In this document: piece by piece, positions 1-8,519 of the stretch | Layout: each line of letters begins with the position of its first letter | How positions within the stretch are numbered: position 1 is the stretch's first letter | Assembly: GCA_963850915.1 (NCBI GenBank) | Contig: CAWKND010000004.1 | Location: forward strand, 496,001-560,000 | Source of the DNA: CAVTWH01 sp963850915 | GTDB lineage: Bacteria; Actinomycetota; Actinomycetes; Mycobacteriales; Micromonosporaceae | Direction of reading: 5' to 3' | Length of the DNA: 64,000 bases | Program-made: the position numbers and the translations under genes | Notes under the pieces: generated by a model | Told to the model about the DNA's origin: nothing | Databases searched by the model: none | The model's input: only the letters and a program-made list of their open reading frames with translations

Positions 1-2
1 AG

Positions 3-587
3 GTACTCATCGGCCAGCTGGTCAGCCTCGTGAAGGACGGGCAGCCGGCCCGGCTCTCCAAGCGCGCCGGCAACAGCATCACGCTGGACGAGATCGTCGA
101 CGCGGTGGGCGTGGACGCGGCCCGGTACTCGCTGGCCCGCTCGTCCACCGACTCGCCGCTGACCCTGGACCTCGACGTCATCACCCGGCAGAGCAACGAC
201 AACCCGGTCTTCTACGTGCAGTACGCGCACGCCCGGATCGCCAGCCTGCTGCGGAACGCCGCCGATCTCGGGGTGACCCGGGGCGACGACTTCGACCCGG
301 GGCTGCTCGGCCACGAGAAGGAGAACGACCTCCTGAAAGAGCTGGGCGACTTCCCGGCCGTGGTGGCCACCGCCGCCGAGTTGCGGGAGCCGCACCGGGT
401 GGCCCGCTACCTGGAGAGCCTGGCCGGTACGTACCACCGCTTCTACGACGCCTGCCGGGTACTCCCGCAGGGCGACGAGCCGGCCACCGAACTCAACCGG
501 GCCCGGCTGTGGCTGGTCGAGGCGTCCCGGATCGTCTTCGCCAACGGACTGGCGCTGCTGGGCGTCTCGGCGCCGGAGCGGATGTAG
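3..587 (+). CDS. argS: Arginyl-tRNA synthetase, C-terminal part (partial)
   Basis: Class I arginyl-tRNA synthetase, which charges tRNA-Arg in the cytoplasm. Only the last ~194 codons are present; the open frame runs off the left edge of the window. The SKRAGN stretch is the KMSKS-type signature loop. It is followed by the DALR anticodon-binding helical domain, with VDAARYSLARSS and the Q-x-A-HARI motif, ending in a short GVSAPERM tail as is usual for the family. The stop is 2 nt before the lysA start, so the two are probably cotranscribed, as in other actinobacteria. Family identity is secure; the true start lies outside the window. Confidence 0.96.
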   Translation, partial: VLIGQLVSLVKDGQPARLSKRAGNSITLDEIVDAVGVDAARYSLARSSTDSPLTLDLDVITRQSNDNPVFYVQYAHARIASLLRNAADLGVTRGDDFDPGLLGHEKENDLLKELGDFPAVVATAAELREPHRVARYLESLAGTYHRFYDACRVLPQGDEPATELNRARLWLVEASRIVFANGLALLGVSAPERM

Positions 588-589
588 CG

Positions 590-2008
590 ATGAGCCGGGC
601 ACACGAAGCGGGGGCGCTGCACGCCGACGCGCTGGTCAACGGGCCGGCCTGGCTGCGCCAACCGGACGACGTCAACACGCTCGTACCCCAGCTGTGGGCG
701 CGTACCGTGCAGCGGCGCGCGGACGGGGTACTCAGCGTCGGTGGGGTGGGCGTCGACGAGTTGGCGGCCGAGTACGGCACCCCCGCGTACGTACTCGACG
801 AGGCAGACTTCCGCGAGCGCTGCCGGGACTTCGCCGACAGCTTCGGCGACGCCGACATCTTCTACGCCGGCAAGTCCTTCCTCTGCAAGGCAGTGGTGCG
901 GATCATCGCCGAGGAGGGGCTGCACCTCGACGTCTGCTCAGGCGGCGAACTGCGGGTGGCGCTGGCCGCCGGCATGCCAGGCGAGCGGATCGGCCTGCAC
1001 GGCAACAACAAGTCGGTCAGCGAGCTGAACCGCGCGGTCGAGGCCGGGGTCGGCCGGATCGTGGTCGACTCGTTCGACGAGATCGACCGACTGACCGCGA
1101 TCGCCCGGGAGCGCAGCGCCGCCCGAGTGGCCGGCGGCGGCGAGCCGGTACGGCCGCGGGTGATGATCCGGGTGACCGTGGGCGTGGAGGCGCACACCCA
1201 CGAGTACATCGCCACCGCGCACGAGGACCAGAAGTTCGGCTTCTCGCTCGCCGGTGGGGCAGCAGCCCGCGCGGCTGAGCGGATCCTGCGCGACGACGTG
1301 CTGGAGCTGCGTGGCCTGCACTCGCACATCGGTTCGCAGATCTTCGACACCGACGCGTTCGAGGTGGCCGCGAAGCGGATCCTGCGGCTGCAGGCCGACA
1401 TCCGCGACCGGTACGGGGTGGAGCTGCCGGAGCTGGACCTGGGCGGCGGCTTCGGCATCGCGTACACCACGCAGGACGACCCGAAGGACCCGGGCGAGCT
1501 GGCCGATGCGTTGCGCCGCATCGTCAAGGAGGACTGCGACGCGCTCGGCCTGGCGATCCCGCGGCTCAGCTTCGAGCCCGGCCGGGCGATCGCCGGTCCG
1601 GCCATGTTCACGCTGTACCAGGTCGGCACGGTCAAGGACGTCGACGGCATCCGTACCTACGTGAGCGTCGACGGCGGCATGTCCGACAACATCCGCACAG
1701 CGCTCTACGACGCGTCGTACTCGGCCACCGTGGCCGGCCGGGCGTCCACCGAGGGGCCGCTGCTCGCCCGCGTGGTGGGAAAGCATTGCGAGGCCGGGGA
1801 CATCGTCGTGAAGGATGAATTCCTGCCGGCCGACGTCAAGCCCGGAGATCTTCTCGCGGTACCCGGAACAGGGGCCTACTGCCGGAGCATGGCGAGCAAC
1901 TACAACCATGTCCCGCGCCCGCCCGTGGTGGCGGTACGCGACGGGAAGTCCCGGGTGATCGTCCGGCGGGAGACCGAGGACGACCTGCTGGCACTGGACG
2001 TGGGGTAG
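590..2008 (+). CDS. lysA: Diaminopimelate decarboxylase
   Basis: PLP enzyme that decarboxylates meso-diaminopimelate to L-lysine, the last step of lysine synthesis. 472 residues. Landmarks: YAGKSFLCK with the PLP lysine near residue 94, DVCSGGEL, HIGSQI (~246), GGGFGI (~285), EPGRAIA (~329), CEAGDI (~400) supplied from the partner subunit of the dimer, and ASNYNHVPRP at the end. The ATG at 590 is 2 nt after the argS stop. The frame stays open further upstream, but that stretch overlaps argS and does not look like LysA. The next gene, hom, begins 7 nt after the stop, so this is an aspartate-family operon. Confidence 0.97.
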   Translation: MSRAHEAGALHADALVNGPAWLRQPDDVNTLVPQLWARTVQRRADGVLSVGGVGVDELAAEYGTPAYVLDEADFRERCRDFADSFGDADIFYAGKSFLCKAVVRIIAEEGLHLDVCSGGELRVALAAGMPGERIGLHGNNKSVSELNRAVEAGVGRIVVDSFDEIDRLTAIARERSAARVAGGGEPVRPRVMIRVTVGVEAHTHEYIATAHEDQKFGFSLAGGAAARAAERILRDDVLELRGLHSHIGSQIFDTDAFEVAAKRILRLQADIRDRYGVELPELDLGGGFGIAYTTQDDPKDPGELADALRRIVKEDCDALGLAIPRLSFEPGRAIAGPAMFTLYQVGTVKDVDGIRTYVSVDGGMSDNIRTALYDASYSATVAGRASTEGPLLARVVGKHCEAGDIVVKDEFLPADVKPGDLLAVPGTGAYCRSMASNYNHVPRPPVVAVRDGKSRVIVRRETEDDLLALDVG

Positions 2009-2015
2009 AGCTGCG

Positions 2016-3296
2016 ATGACCGTACGAGTGGCGCTGCTGGGCTGTGGCACCGTGGGCTCCGAGGTGGTACGCCTGCTGCACGAGCAGGCCGACGACCTGA
2101 CCGCCCGGGTCGGCGCCCCGCTGGAGATCGTGGGTATAGCGGTACGCCGGCTCGACCGGGACCGCGCCAAGCTGCCGGCCGACCCGGCGATCTTCACCAC
2201 CGACGCCCTCGGCCTGGTCAAGCGGGACGACGTGGACGTGGTGGTGGAGGTGGTCGGCGGCATCGAACCGGCCCGCACCTGGCTCGTCGAAGCGCTGCGC
2301 CGGGGTAAGAGCGTGGTCACCGCGAACAAGGCGCTGCTCGCCGAGGACAGCGGCGCGCTGCACGACGCGGCCGCCGAGGGCGGCGCCGACCTCTACTTCG
2401 AGGCGGCGGTGGCCGGTGCCATCCCGCTGCTGCGCCCGCTGCGCGAGTCGCTGCACGGGGACCGGATCACCAAGGTGACCGGGATCGTCAACGGCACCAC
2501 CAATTTCATCCTCTCCGCCATGGACGCCAACGGGATGGGCTTCGCCGAGGCGCTGGAGGAGGCGACCGCGCTGGGCTACGCCGAGGCCGACCCGACCGCC
2601 GACGTGGAGGGCTTCGACGCGGCGGCCAAGGCCGCGATCCTTGCCTCCCTTGCCTTCCACACCCGGGTACGGGCCGGCGACGTCTACCGCGAGGGCATCA
2701 CCGAGGTGAGCGCCGCGGATGTGGCCAGTGCCAAGGAGATGGGCTGCACCATCAAGCTGCTCTGCCTGGCCGAGCGCACCGACGACGCGGTCTCGGTGCG
2801 GGTACACCCGGCGATGATCCCGCGTACCCACCCGCTGGCCAGCGTGGGCGACGCCTTCAACGCGGTCTTCGTCGAGGCACAAGCCGCCGGTCAGCTCATG
2901 TTCTACGGCCGGGGCGCGGGCGGCGCGCCGACGGCCAGTGCCGTGCTGGGTGACCTGGTTGCCGTGGCGCGCAACCGGATCAGCGGTTCCCGGGCGGCGC
3001 CCGAGTCGGCCTACGCGGCGCTGCGCATCCGGCCGATGGGCGAGGCGCAAACCCGCTACCACGTCAGCCTCGATGTGGCCGACCGCGCCGGCGTACTCGC
3101 CATGGTGGCCGGCGTCTTCGCCCGGCACGACGTGTCCATCGCGACCGTCCGCCAGTCGGGCCGCGGGCCGGACGCCACGCTCGTGATCGTCACCCACTCC
3201 GCCCCGGATGCCGCGCTGGCCGCGACCGTGGACGAGCTGCGGGACATGGACATCGTCCGCAACATCGCCAGCGTGCTGCGCGTCGAGGGGGAGTGA
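2016..3296 (+). CDS. hom: Homoserine dehydrogenase
   Basis: Reduces aspartate-semialdehyde to homoserine with NAD(P)H, the branch point to threonine and methionine. 426 residues. The N-terminal Rossmann motif LLGCGTVGSEV (residues 6-16) is followed by EVVGGIEP, NKALLAE, GIVNGTTNFIL and GYAEADPTADVEG, the substrate and catalytic region. A C-terminal ACT domain (~345-425, starting HVSLDVADRAGVL) is the usual site of threonine feedback control. The gene starts 7 nt after lysA, and its stop overlaps the thrC GTG by 4 nt (GTGA), so the two are translationally coupled. Confidence 0.97.
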   Translation: MTVRVALLGCGTVGSEVVRLLHEQADDLTARVGAPLEIVGIAVRRLDRDRAKLPADPAIFTTDALGLVKRDDVDVVVEVVGGIEPARTWLVEALRRGKSVVTANKALLAEDSGALHDAAAEGGADLYFEAAVAGAIPLLRPLRESLHGDRITKVTGIVNGTTNFILSAMDANGMGFAEALEEATALGYAEADPTADVEGFDAAAKAAILASLAFHTRVRAGDVYREGITEVSAADVASAKEMGCTIKLLCLAERTDDAVSVRVHPAMIPRTHPLASVGDAFNAVFVEAQAAGQLMFYGRGAGGAPTASAVLGDLVAVARNRISGSRAAPESAYAALRIRPMGEAQTRYHVSLDVADRAGVLAMVAGVFARHDVSIATVRQSGRGPDATLVIVTHSAPDAALAATVDELRDMDIVRNIASVLRVEGE

Positions 3297-4354
3297 ATCC
3301 GTTGTACTACAAGGGACTCATCGACAAGTACCGGGACCGGCTGCCGGTCACCGAAGCCACTCCCGTGATCACGCTGCACGAGGGGAACACCCCACTCGTA
3401 CCGGCACCGGCGCTCTCTTCGCGGGTGGGCGCCGACGTCTACCTGAAGGTGGAGGGCTCCAACCCGACCGGCTCGTTCAAGGACCGGGGGATGACCGTCG
3501 CCGTCTCCAAGGCGGTCGAGCAGGGTGCCAAGGCGATCATCTGTGCCTCGACGGGGAACACCTCGGCGTCGGCCGCCGCGTACGCCGCCCGCGCCGGTCT
3601 CACCTGTGCGGTGCTCGTACCCCAGGGCAAGATCGCGCTGGGCAAGCTGGCGCAGGCGCTGGTACACGGAGCCAAGCTGCTCCAGGTGACCGGCAACTTC
3701 GACGACTGCCTCGCGTTGGCCGCCAAGCTCTCCGTCGACTACCCGGTGGCCCTGGTCAACTCGGTGAACCCGGATCGGCTGCACGGGCAGAAGACCGCCT
3801 CGTTCGAGATCATCGAGGCGCTCGGCGACGCACCGGACATCCACTGCCTGCCGGTCGGCAACGCCGGCAACATCTCCGCGTACTGGATGGGCTACCTGGA
3901 GGACAAGGACGCCGGCAACGCCACTCAACTCCCGAAGATGTACGGCTTCCAGGCATCGGGCGCGGCACCGATCGTGACCGGCAAGGTGGTACCCGAGCCG
4001 TCCACCATCGCCACCGCGATCCGGATCGGCAACCCGGCGTCGTGGACCAAGGCACTGGACGCGCGGGACGCATCGGGCGGCCTGATCGACGCCGTCTCCG
4101 ACCGGGACATCCTCCGGGCCTACCGGCTACTCGCCCGCAGCGTCGGCGTGTTCGTGGAGCTGGGCAGCGCGGCGAGCGTCGCCGGCCTGCTGCAGGTCGC
4201 CGAGCAGGGGCTGATTCCGGCCGGTAGCACCGTTGTCTGCACGGTCACCGGGCACGGGCTGAAGGATCCGGAGTGGGCCATCTCCACCGCGCCCGCCCCG
4301 ACCACCATCCCGGTCGACGCGCTGGCCGCCGCCCGTACCCTCGACCTCGCCTGA
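3293..4354 (+). CDS. thrC: Threonine synthase
   Basis: PLP-dependent synthase converting O-phosphohomoserine to threonine. 353 residues, the usual length of the short bacterial form. SNPTGSFKDRGM carries the PLP lysine near residue 62; ASTGNTSASAAAYAARAG and the phosphate-cradling PVGNAGNIS loop (~183-191) follow. The GTG start lies inside the hom stop; a TTG three codons later is an alternative. The partner gene thrB is not next to it but ~4.2 kb downstream, with four unrelated genes in between. A short GC hairpin just after the stop (4363-4374) may weakly end the transcript. Confidence 0.97.
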   Translation: MNPLYYKGLIDKYRDRLPVTEATPVITLHEGNTPLVPAPALSSRVGADVYLKVEGSNPTGSFKDRGMTVAVSKAVEQGAKAIICASTGNTSASAAAYAARAGLTCAVLVPQGKIALGKLAQALVHGAKLLQVTGNFDDCLALAAKLSVDYPVALVNSVNPDRLHGQKTASFEIIEALGDAPDIHCLPVGNAGNISAYWMGYLEDKDAGNATQLPKMYGFQASGAAPIVTGKVVPEPSTIATAIRIGNPASWTKALDARDASGGLIDAVSDRDILRAYRLLARSVGVFVELGSAASVAGLLQVAEQGLIPAGSTVVCTVTGHGLKDPEWAISTAPAPTTIPVDALAAARTLDLA

Positions 4355-4435
4355 CCCGCCCCCCGGCAAGCCGGTCCGGACCGCTGAAACGGGATTGTGC
4401 GGCCGATGTCGGAGGGGAGTGGCAGGATCGCTACC

Positions 4436-5704
4436 GTGACGACCTTGACCGAGCGGGCGGCCGCGGTACTCACCGGTGTGCCGCCGGTACTCCCCGGTGT
4501 GGATGCGCTCTACCGTGACCTGCACCGGCACCCCGAACTCTCCGGGCAGGAGGAGCGCACGGCCGGGCTGGTCGCGCAGCACCTGCGGGCGGCCGGGTAC
4601 GAGGTGACCGAGCGGGTCGGCGGCTTCGGCGTCGTCGGGGTACTGGTCAACGGCGACGGTCCGGTGGTCGGGCTGCGTGGCGACATGGACGGCCTGCCCA
4701 TTCAGGAGGAGACCGGGCTGGAGTACGCCAGCCAGAACCCGGGCGTGATGCACGCCTGCGGGCACGACGTACACACCGCGTGCCTGGTGGGTACCGCGCA
4801 ACTCCTTGCCGCGGCCCGGGATCAGTGGTCGGGGACGCTCCTGATCATCGCCCAGCCCGCCGAGGAGTTGATCAGTGGCGCCGAGGCGATGCTGGCCGAG
4901 GGCCTCTTCACCCGGTACCCCCGGCCTGATGTCGTCCTTGGCCAGCACGACACGAGCGGGCCGGTGGGGCTGATTCTGCACCGGCCCGGGCCGCTCTTCG
5001 CCGCCTCCCGCAACTTCCGGGTGACCATCCACGGCCGCGGCGGGCACGGCGCGATGCCGCAGGCGAGCGTGGATCCGGTGCTGATCGCCGCCCGGGTGAT
5101 CACCGACCTGCAGTCGATCGTGTCCCGCGAGGTGTCGCCCAACGACGTCGCGGTGGTGACCGTCGGGTCGATCCACGCGGGTACCCGGCCCAACATCATC
5201 CCGCCGACAGCCGTCCTGGAGATCACTACGCGGGGCGCGTCGGAGCAGGTCATGGACCAGATCGAGGAGGCGCTGGGCCGGCTGGTCCGGGCCGCGTGCG
5301 TCGGTGCCCGGGCACCCCGCGAGCCGGAGATCGAGCTGACCGAGCAGACCTTCGCGACGGTCAACGACGACGCGCCGTACGCGCGGGTGCGGGCGCTGCA
5401 CACCGAACTCTTCGGGGACGAGGTGGCGGACCTGCCGGTCATGATCACCGGCAGCGAGGACTTCACCTACTACGGCCGTCCCGGCCCGGACACCTATCCC
5501 GAGCCGGCCATCCCGATCTGCTTCTGGATGGTCGGGGTGACCCCGCCGGACGTCTGGGCGGCGGCGCCGGGCGAGGACCTGATGACCAGAATCCTGGGGG
5601 TACCGACGCCGCACCAGCCGAACTTCGCCCCCGATCCGGAGCGCGGCCTGCGGCGCGGCGTCGAGGCACTGGCCGCCGCCGCACTGGCTTACCTAGCTGC
5701 CTAG
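4436..5704 (+). CDS. M20-family metal-dependent amidohydrolase
   Basis: Predicted zinc aminoacylase/hippurate-hydrolase-like enzyme that cleaves N-acyl or N-carbamoyl amino acids; the substrate cannot be read from sequence. About 422 residues. The metal-site motif HACGHDVHT lies near residues 105-113, with the catalytic Glu in PAEE (~141). The dimerisation lid begins GRGGHGAMPQASVDPV, and a late metal-ligand region is GSEDFTYYG. I chose the GTG at 4436 because a CAGGAT -10-like box ends 7 nt before it; the frame is also open from 4397 and 4406. It stands alone between thrC and the exporter gene. Confidence 0.88.
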   Translation: MTTLTERAAAVLTGVPPVLPGVDALYRDLHRHPELSGQEERTAGLVAQHLRAAGYEVTERVGGFGVVGVLVNGDGPVVGLRGDMDGLPIQEETGLEYASQNPGVMHACGHDVHTACLVGTAQLLAAARDQWSGTLLIIAQPAEELISGAEAMLAEGLFTRYPRPDVVLGQHDTSGPVGLILHRPGPLFAASRNFRVTIHGRGGHGAMPQASVDPVLIAARVITDLQSIVSREVSPNDVAVVTVGSIHAGTRPNIIPPTAVLEITTRGASEQVMDQIEEALGRLVRAACVGARAPREPEIELTEQTFATVNDDAPYARVRALHTELFGDEVADLPVMITGSEDFTYYGRPGPDTYPEPAIPICFWMVGVTPPDVWAAAPGEDLMTRILGVPTPHQPNFAPDPERGLRRGVEALAAAALAYLAA

Positions 5705-5828
5705 CCGGCTCTCTGTCCGGCGGCCCAGTCGTGGCGACCGGGTGCGCTCCCTGACGGCACAGTTGGCTTATTTGGCGGCATAGCTGGATTTCCGGTCGCC
5801 GGCCTACCTCGAGCGGGAGTCGGCCGGT

Positions 5829-5840
5829 TAAGGTACCGCC
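5829..5840 (+). promoter_or_regulatory. Leaderless-type -10 box of the MFS gene
   Basis: TAAGGT is followed by exactly 6 nt and then the GTG start codon, the geometry of an actinobacterial leaderless transcript. No Shine-Dalgarno sequence precedes the start. Confidence 0.5.
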
Positions 5841-7214
5841 GTGGCGACACCCGTTACCATCCCGCCGCAGGGCCCGTCACCGTCCGCCGGGCCGCCACCC
5901 GTTCTAGTTGAAGTACCGGAAGTCGCGGCTCCTGGCGCGCCGCCCACCGGCCTGTCGCCGGTCGGCGTACTGCGCCGCTACCGCGACTTCCGGCTGCTGT
6001 TCGTTGCCCAGTTGGTGATGTTCGGCGGCGACTGGTTCGTGATGATCCCGCTGCTCGGCCTGCTGCAGAAGCTCACCGGGGCGGCCCTGCTGGGCAGCCT
6101 GACACTGGCCGCCGACACCGGACTCAACGCACTGCTGCTGCCCTACGCCGGTACCATCGCCGACCGCTTCGACCGGCGCAAGATCCTGGTCGCCTCGAAC
6201 GCCGCCGCACTCCTCGCCGTACTGCTGCTGTTCTTCGTACGCAGCCCCGGCATCGCCTGGCTGGGGCCGGTGGCCGTCGGCGCGGTAGCCGTCGCCAAAG
6301 CGTTCTACTCGCCGGCGGTCAACGCGGCCACGCCGAATCTCGTTGCGCCGCAAGACCTTTCGGCGGCACTGGCGGTCGGCGGCTCGGCGTGGGGCACGAT
6401 GACCGTGGTCGGCGCCTCGGTCGGCGGGATCCTGGCGGCCGTGTTCAGCCCGTGGACCTGCTTCGGGCTCACCGCGCTCGGGCTGGCCGTCGCCGGTGCG
6501 CTGGCGCTGCGGGTACGGGCGCCGCTGCAACTGCCGCGCGAACTGCACGCCATACCGCCCCGGGCACTGGCCGCCATCCGCGAGGCAATGCGGTACATCC
6601 ACCGGTACCCGCGGGTACAGGCGCTGGTGACGGTGAAGTCGGCGGTCGGGCTGGGCAACGGGGTACTCGCCGTCTACCCGGTACTCGCCGTACTCAGTAA
6701 TGCCGGCCAGCTCGGTACCGGCCTGCTCTTCGCCGTCCGTGGCCTGGGCGCACTGGTCGGCCCGCTGCTGCTGCGCTCGGTACTGCGCCGCCCGCACCGG
6801 CTGGTCTGGGGTTTGGCCCTGGCGATGGCCACCTACGGGCTGTGCTACCTGGGCATCTCACTCGTGCACTGGTTCCCGCTGGTGCTCGTGCTCATTCTGC
6901 TGGCACACACGGCGGCCGGCGGCAACTGGGCGATGTCGAGTGTCGCGCTGCAGGCCGAGGTACCCGACGAGCTGCGTGGCCGGGTGGTGTCGGCGGACTT
7001 CACCCTGGCGATGGTGGCGGTGGCGATCAGCCAGGTGGTCGTCGGGCTGCTGCTGGGGCATGTCGACCCGTGGGTACTGCTCGGCGCGTGCGGAGCCACC
7101 ACGCTGGCGTACTCCGTCGGCTGGCGGCTGGTCACCATGCGTACCCTCGCCCGCGCCCCGCTGGTCGCCGCCTCCCCGGACTGCGAGGTCTCACCGAGCC
7201 CGGCCGGGGCCTGA
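5841..7214 (+). CDS. MFS transporter, exporter-like
   Basis: Integral membrane transporter of the major facilitator superfamily, 457 residues. After a ~40-residue Pro-rich cytoplasmic tail come about twelve hydrophobic segments. The loop between TM2 and TM3 reads GTIADRFDRRKILV, matching the MFS signature (G-x-x-x-D-R-x-x-R-R/K). The overall pattern resembles drug or macrolide exporters of the MFS_3 type. The substrate is unknown. A TAAGGT box 6 nt before the GTG suggests its own leaderless promoter. The next gene starts downstream of a separate promoter and operator. Confidence 0.85.
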   Translation: MATPVTIPPQGPSPSAGPPPVLVEVPEVAAPGAPPTGLSPVGVLRRYRDFRLLFVAQLVMFGGDWFVMIPLLGLLQKLTGAALLGSLTLAADTGLNALLLPYAGTIADRFDRRKILVASNAAALLAVLLLFFVRSPGIAWLGPVAVGAVAVAKAFYSPAVNAATPNLVAPQDLSAALAVGGSAWGTMTVVGASVGGILAAVFSPWTCFGLTALGLAVAGALALRVRAPLQLPRELHAIPPRALAAIREAMRYIHRYPRVQALVTVKSAVGLGNGVLAVYPVLAVLSNAGQLGTGLLFAVRGLGALVGPLLLRSVLRRPHRLVWGLALAMATYGLCYLGISLVHWFPLVLVLILLAHTAAGGNWAMSSVALQAEVPDELRGRVVSADFTLAMVAVAISQVVVGLLLGHVDPWVLLGACGATTLAYSVGWRLVTMRTLARAPLVAASPDCEVSPSPAGA

Positions 7215-7225
7215 CGGGTTGCCGC

Positions 7226-7274
7226 TTGACGGCCCGTCCCGCAGCGCTATCGTGGTGATATCACTTTGATAGTG
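7226..7274 (+). promoter_or_regulatory. Promoter with a 26-bp palindromic operator over its -10
   Basis: TTGACG (7226-7231), a 16-bp spacer and TATCGT (7248-7253) form a good sigma-70-type promoter. A palindrome centred at 7259/7260 covers the -10 and the start region: outer arms CTATC (7247-7251) and GATAG (7268-7272) around a perfect core GTGATATCAC (7255-7264). Twenty of 26 positions are symmetric. A dimeric repressor bound here would block the SPFH gene that starts at 7320. Confidence 0.65.
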
Positions 7275-7319
7275 CATCCGGCAGGGCGTCCGCCCGGTCG
7301 GGTGCCAGGGGAGGGCGTT

Positions 7320-8222
7320 ATGGATCAAGGAAAGGGGCCGGCGGTCAGGAACGCGTTCCGGCTACCCGGGTTCCTGCTGCTGCTGGTCACGCTCGCCGAG
7401 GTGGTGGGCTCGATCTGGCTCATCGCCGTACTGATCGGCAACAGCTCGTCCGGCGGCAGCTGGCACGGAATCGTTGTGGGGCTTGCCATCCTGGGGTGCG
7501 GGTTCGTGTTCGTCGCGCTCGCCAGCGGCTTCCTGGTGGTCAGCCCCAACGACGCCCGGGTGATCCAGTTCTTCGGCCGCTACGTGGGTACCATCGCCAC
7601 CGCCGGCTTCCACTGGACCGTCCCGTTCGCCACCAAGCGCCGGATCTCGCTGCGGGTAGCCAACTTCCAGTCGGAGCGGCTGAAGGTCTCCGACCTCGAC
7701 GGCAACCCGGTGGAGATCGCCGCGGTGATCGTCTGGCGGGTGGTGGACACCGCGCGAGCCGCCTTCGGTGTGGACAACTACTACACCTACCTGGCCGTAC
7801 AGGCGGAGACGGCGGTACGCCACATCGCCACCTCGTACCCCTACGAGGCACACGAGCCCAACCAGCTCAGCCTGCGCGACGCCACCGTGGTCAGCGAGCA
7901 GCTCACCGCGGAGCTCAGCGAGCGGGCCCAGCTGGCCGGCGTGGAGATCCTGGAGTCCCGGATCACCCACCTCGCGTACGCCCCGGAGATCGCCCAGGCG
8001 ATGCTGGCCCGCCAGCAGGCCAGCGCCATCGTGGCGGCCCGCTTCAAGATCGTCGAAGGCGCGGTCGGCATGGTCTCCAGCGCGCTGGAGCAGCTGCGCG
8101 CGCAGAACGTCGTCGAGCTGGACGAGGAGCGCAAGGCGCAGATGGTGTCCAACCTGCTGGTCGTGCTCTGCGGCGACCGGGCGGCCCAGCCGGTGGTCAA
8201 CGCCGGCTCGCTCTACGCCTGA
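7320..8222 (+). CDS. SPFH/band-7 domain membrane protein
   Basis: Stomatin/flotillin-type membrane scaffold, 300 residues. Two hydrophobic segments (~15-40 and ~50-75) are followed by the band-7 domain starting VVSPNDARVIQFFGRYVGT, with TVPFATKRRISLRV and a helical tail rich in Ala, Glu and Arg (EIAQAMLARQQASAIVAARF). GGGAGG lies just before the ATG. It is followed 60 nt later by a small ribbon-helix-helix protein, and the two probably form an operon under the palindromic promoter upstream. Band-7 proteins oligomerise and organise membrane patches; the specific role here is unknown. Confidence 0.88.
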   Translation: MDQGKGPAVRNAFRLPGFLLLLVTLAEVVGSIWLIAVLIGNSSSGGSWHGIVVGLAILGCGFVFVALASGFLVVSPNDARVIQFFGRYVGTIATAGFHWTVPFATKRRISLRVANFQSERLKVSDLDGNPVEIAAVIVWRVVDTARAAFGVDNYYTYLAVQAETAVRHIATSYPYEAHEPNQLSLRDATVVSEQLTAELSERAQLAGVEILESRITHLAYAPEIAQAMLARQQASAIVAARFKIVEGAVGMVSSALEQLRAQNVVELDEERKAQMVSNLLVVLCGDRAAQPVVNAGSLYA

Positions 8223-8282
8223 GCCGCATGGCGAGCTGTATGCGGATCCGCCTGACGGGCAGCGAACCGCTCGGGGGGACCG

Positions 8283-8459
8283 GTGACTGAGCGCAAGAAG
8301 CTGCTGCTGCGGCTGGACCCCGAGGTGTACGACGCGCTCGCCCGCTGGGCCGCCGACGACCTGCGCAGCGTGAACGCGCAGATCGAGTACGCCCTCCGGC
8401 TGGCGCTCAAACAGGTCGGCCGGGCACCCCGCAGCCGCCCCGACCCGCCTGCCGAGTAG
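8283..8459 (+). CDS. Small ribbon-helix-helix (Arc/MetJ-like) protein
   Basis: 58 residues starting at GTG, preceded by a GGGGGGAC ribosome-binding site. The sequence KKLLLRLDPEVYDALARWA, then SVNAQIEYALRLAL, fits the strand-helix-helix fold of Arc-type repressors and antitoxins: alternating residues in the DNA-contacting strand, then two helices. A basic, Pro-rich tail follows. It sits directly behind the SPFH gene. Its most economical role is to bind the palindrome at 7247-7272 and autoregulate the pair; this is inference. No toxin partner is adjacent. Confidence 0.78.
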   Translation: MTERKKLLLRLDPEVYDALARWAADDLRSVNAQIEYALRLALKQVGRAPRSRPDPPAE

Positions 8460-8507
8460 CCGCCCCGAGCGGTTGACAGGGGCGCAGGGCGCTGCCGTCC
8501 GGGCACG

Positions 8508-8519
8508 TACGATGCCCGG
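8508..8519 (+). promoter_or_regulatory. Leaderless-type -10 box of thrB
   Basis: TACGAT (8508-8513) ends 6 nt before the ATG of thrB. No ribosome-binding site is visible, so the mRNA probably starts at or next to the ATG. Confidence 0.55.

Noticed and set aside
938..2329. Long antisense frames over lysA and hom, and similar ones throughout
   Set aside because: Typical GC-rich shadows: third-position bias follows the sense gene and no domain is recognisable.
8473..8478. TTGACA as the -35 of thrB
   Set aside because: It is 29 bp from the TACGAT box, too far for a sigma-70 promoter.
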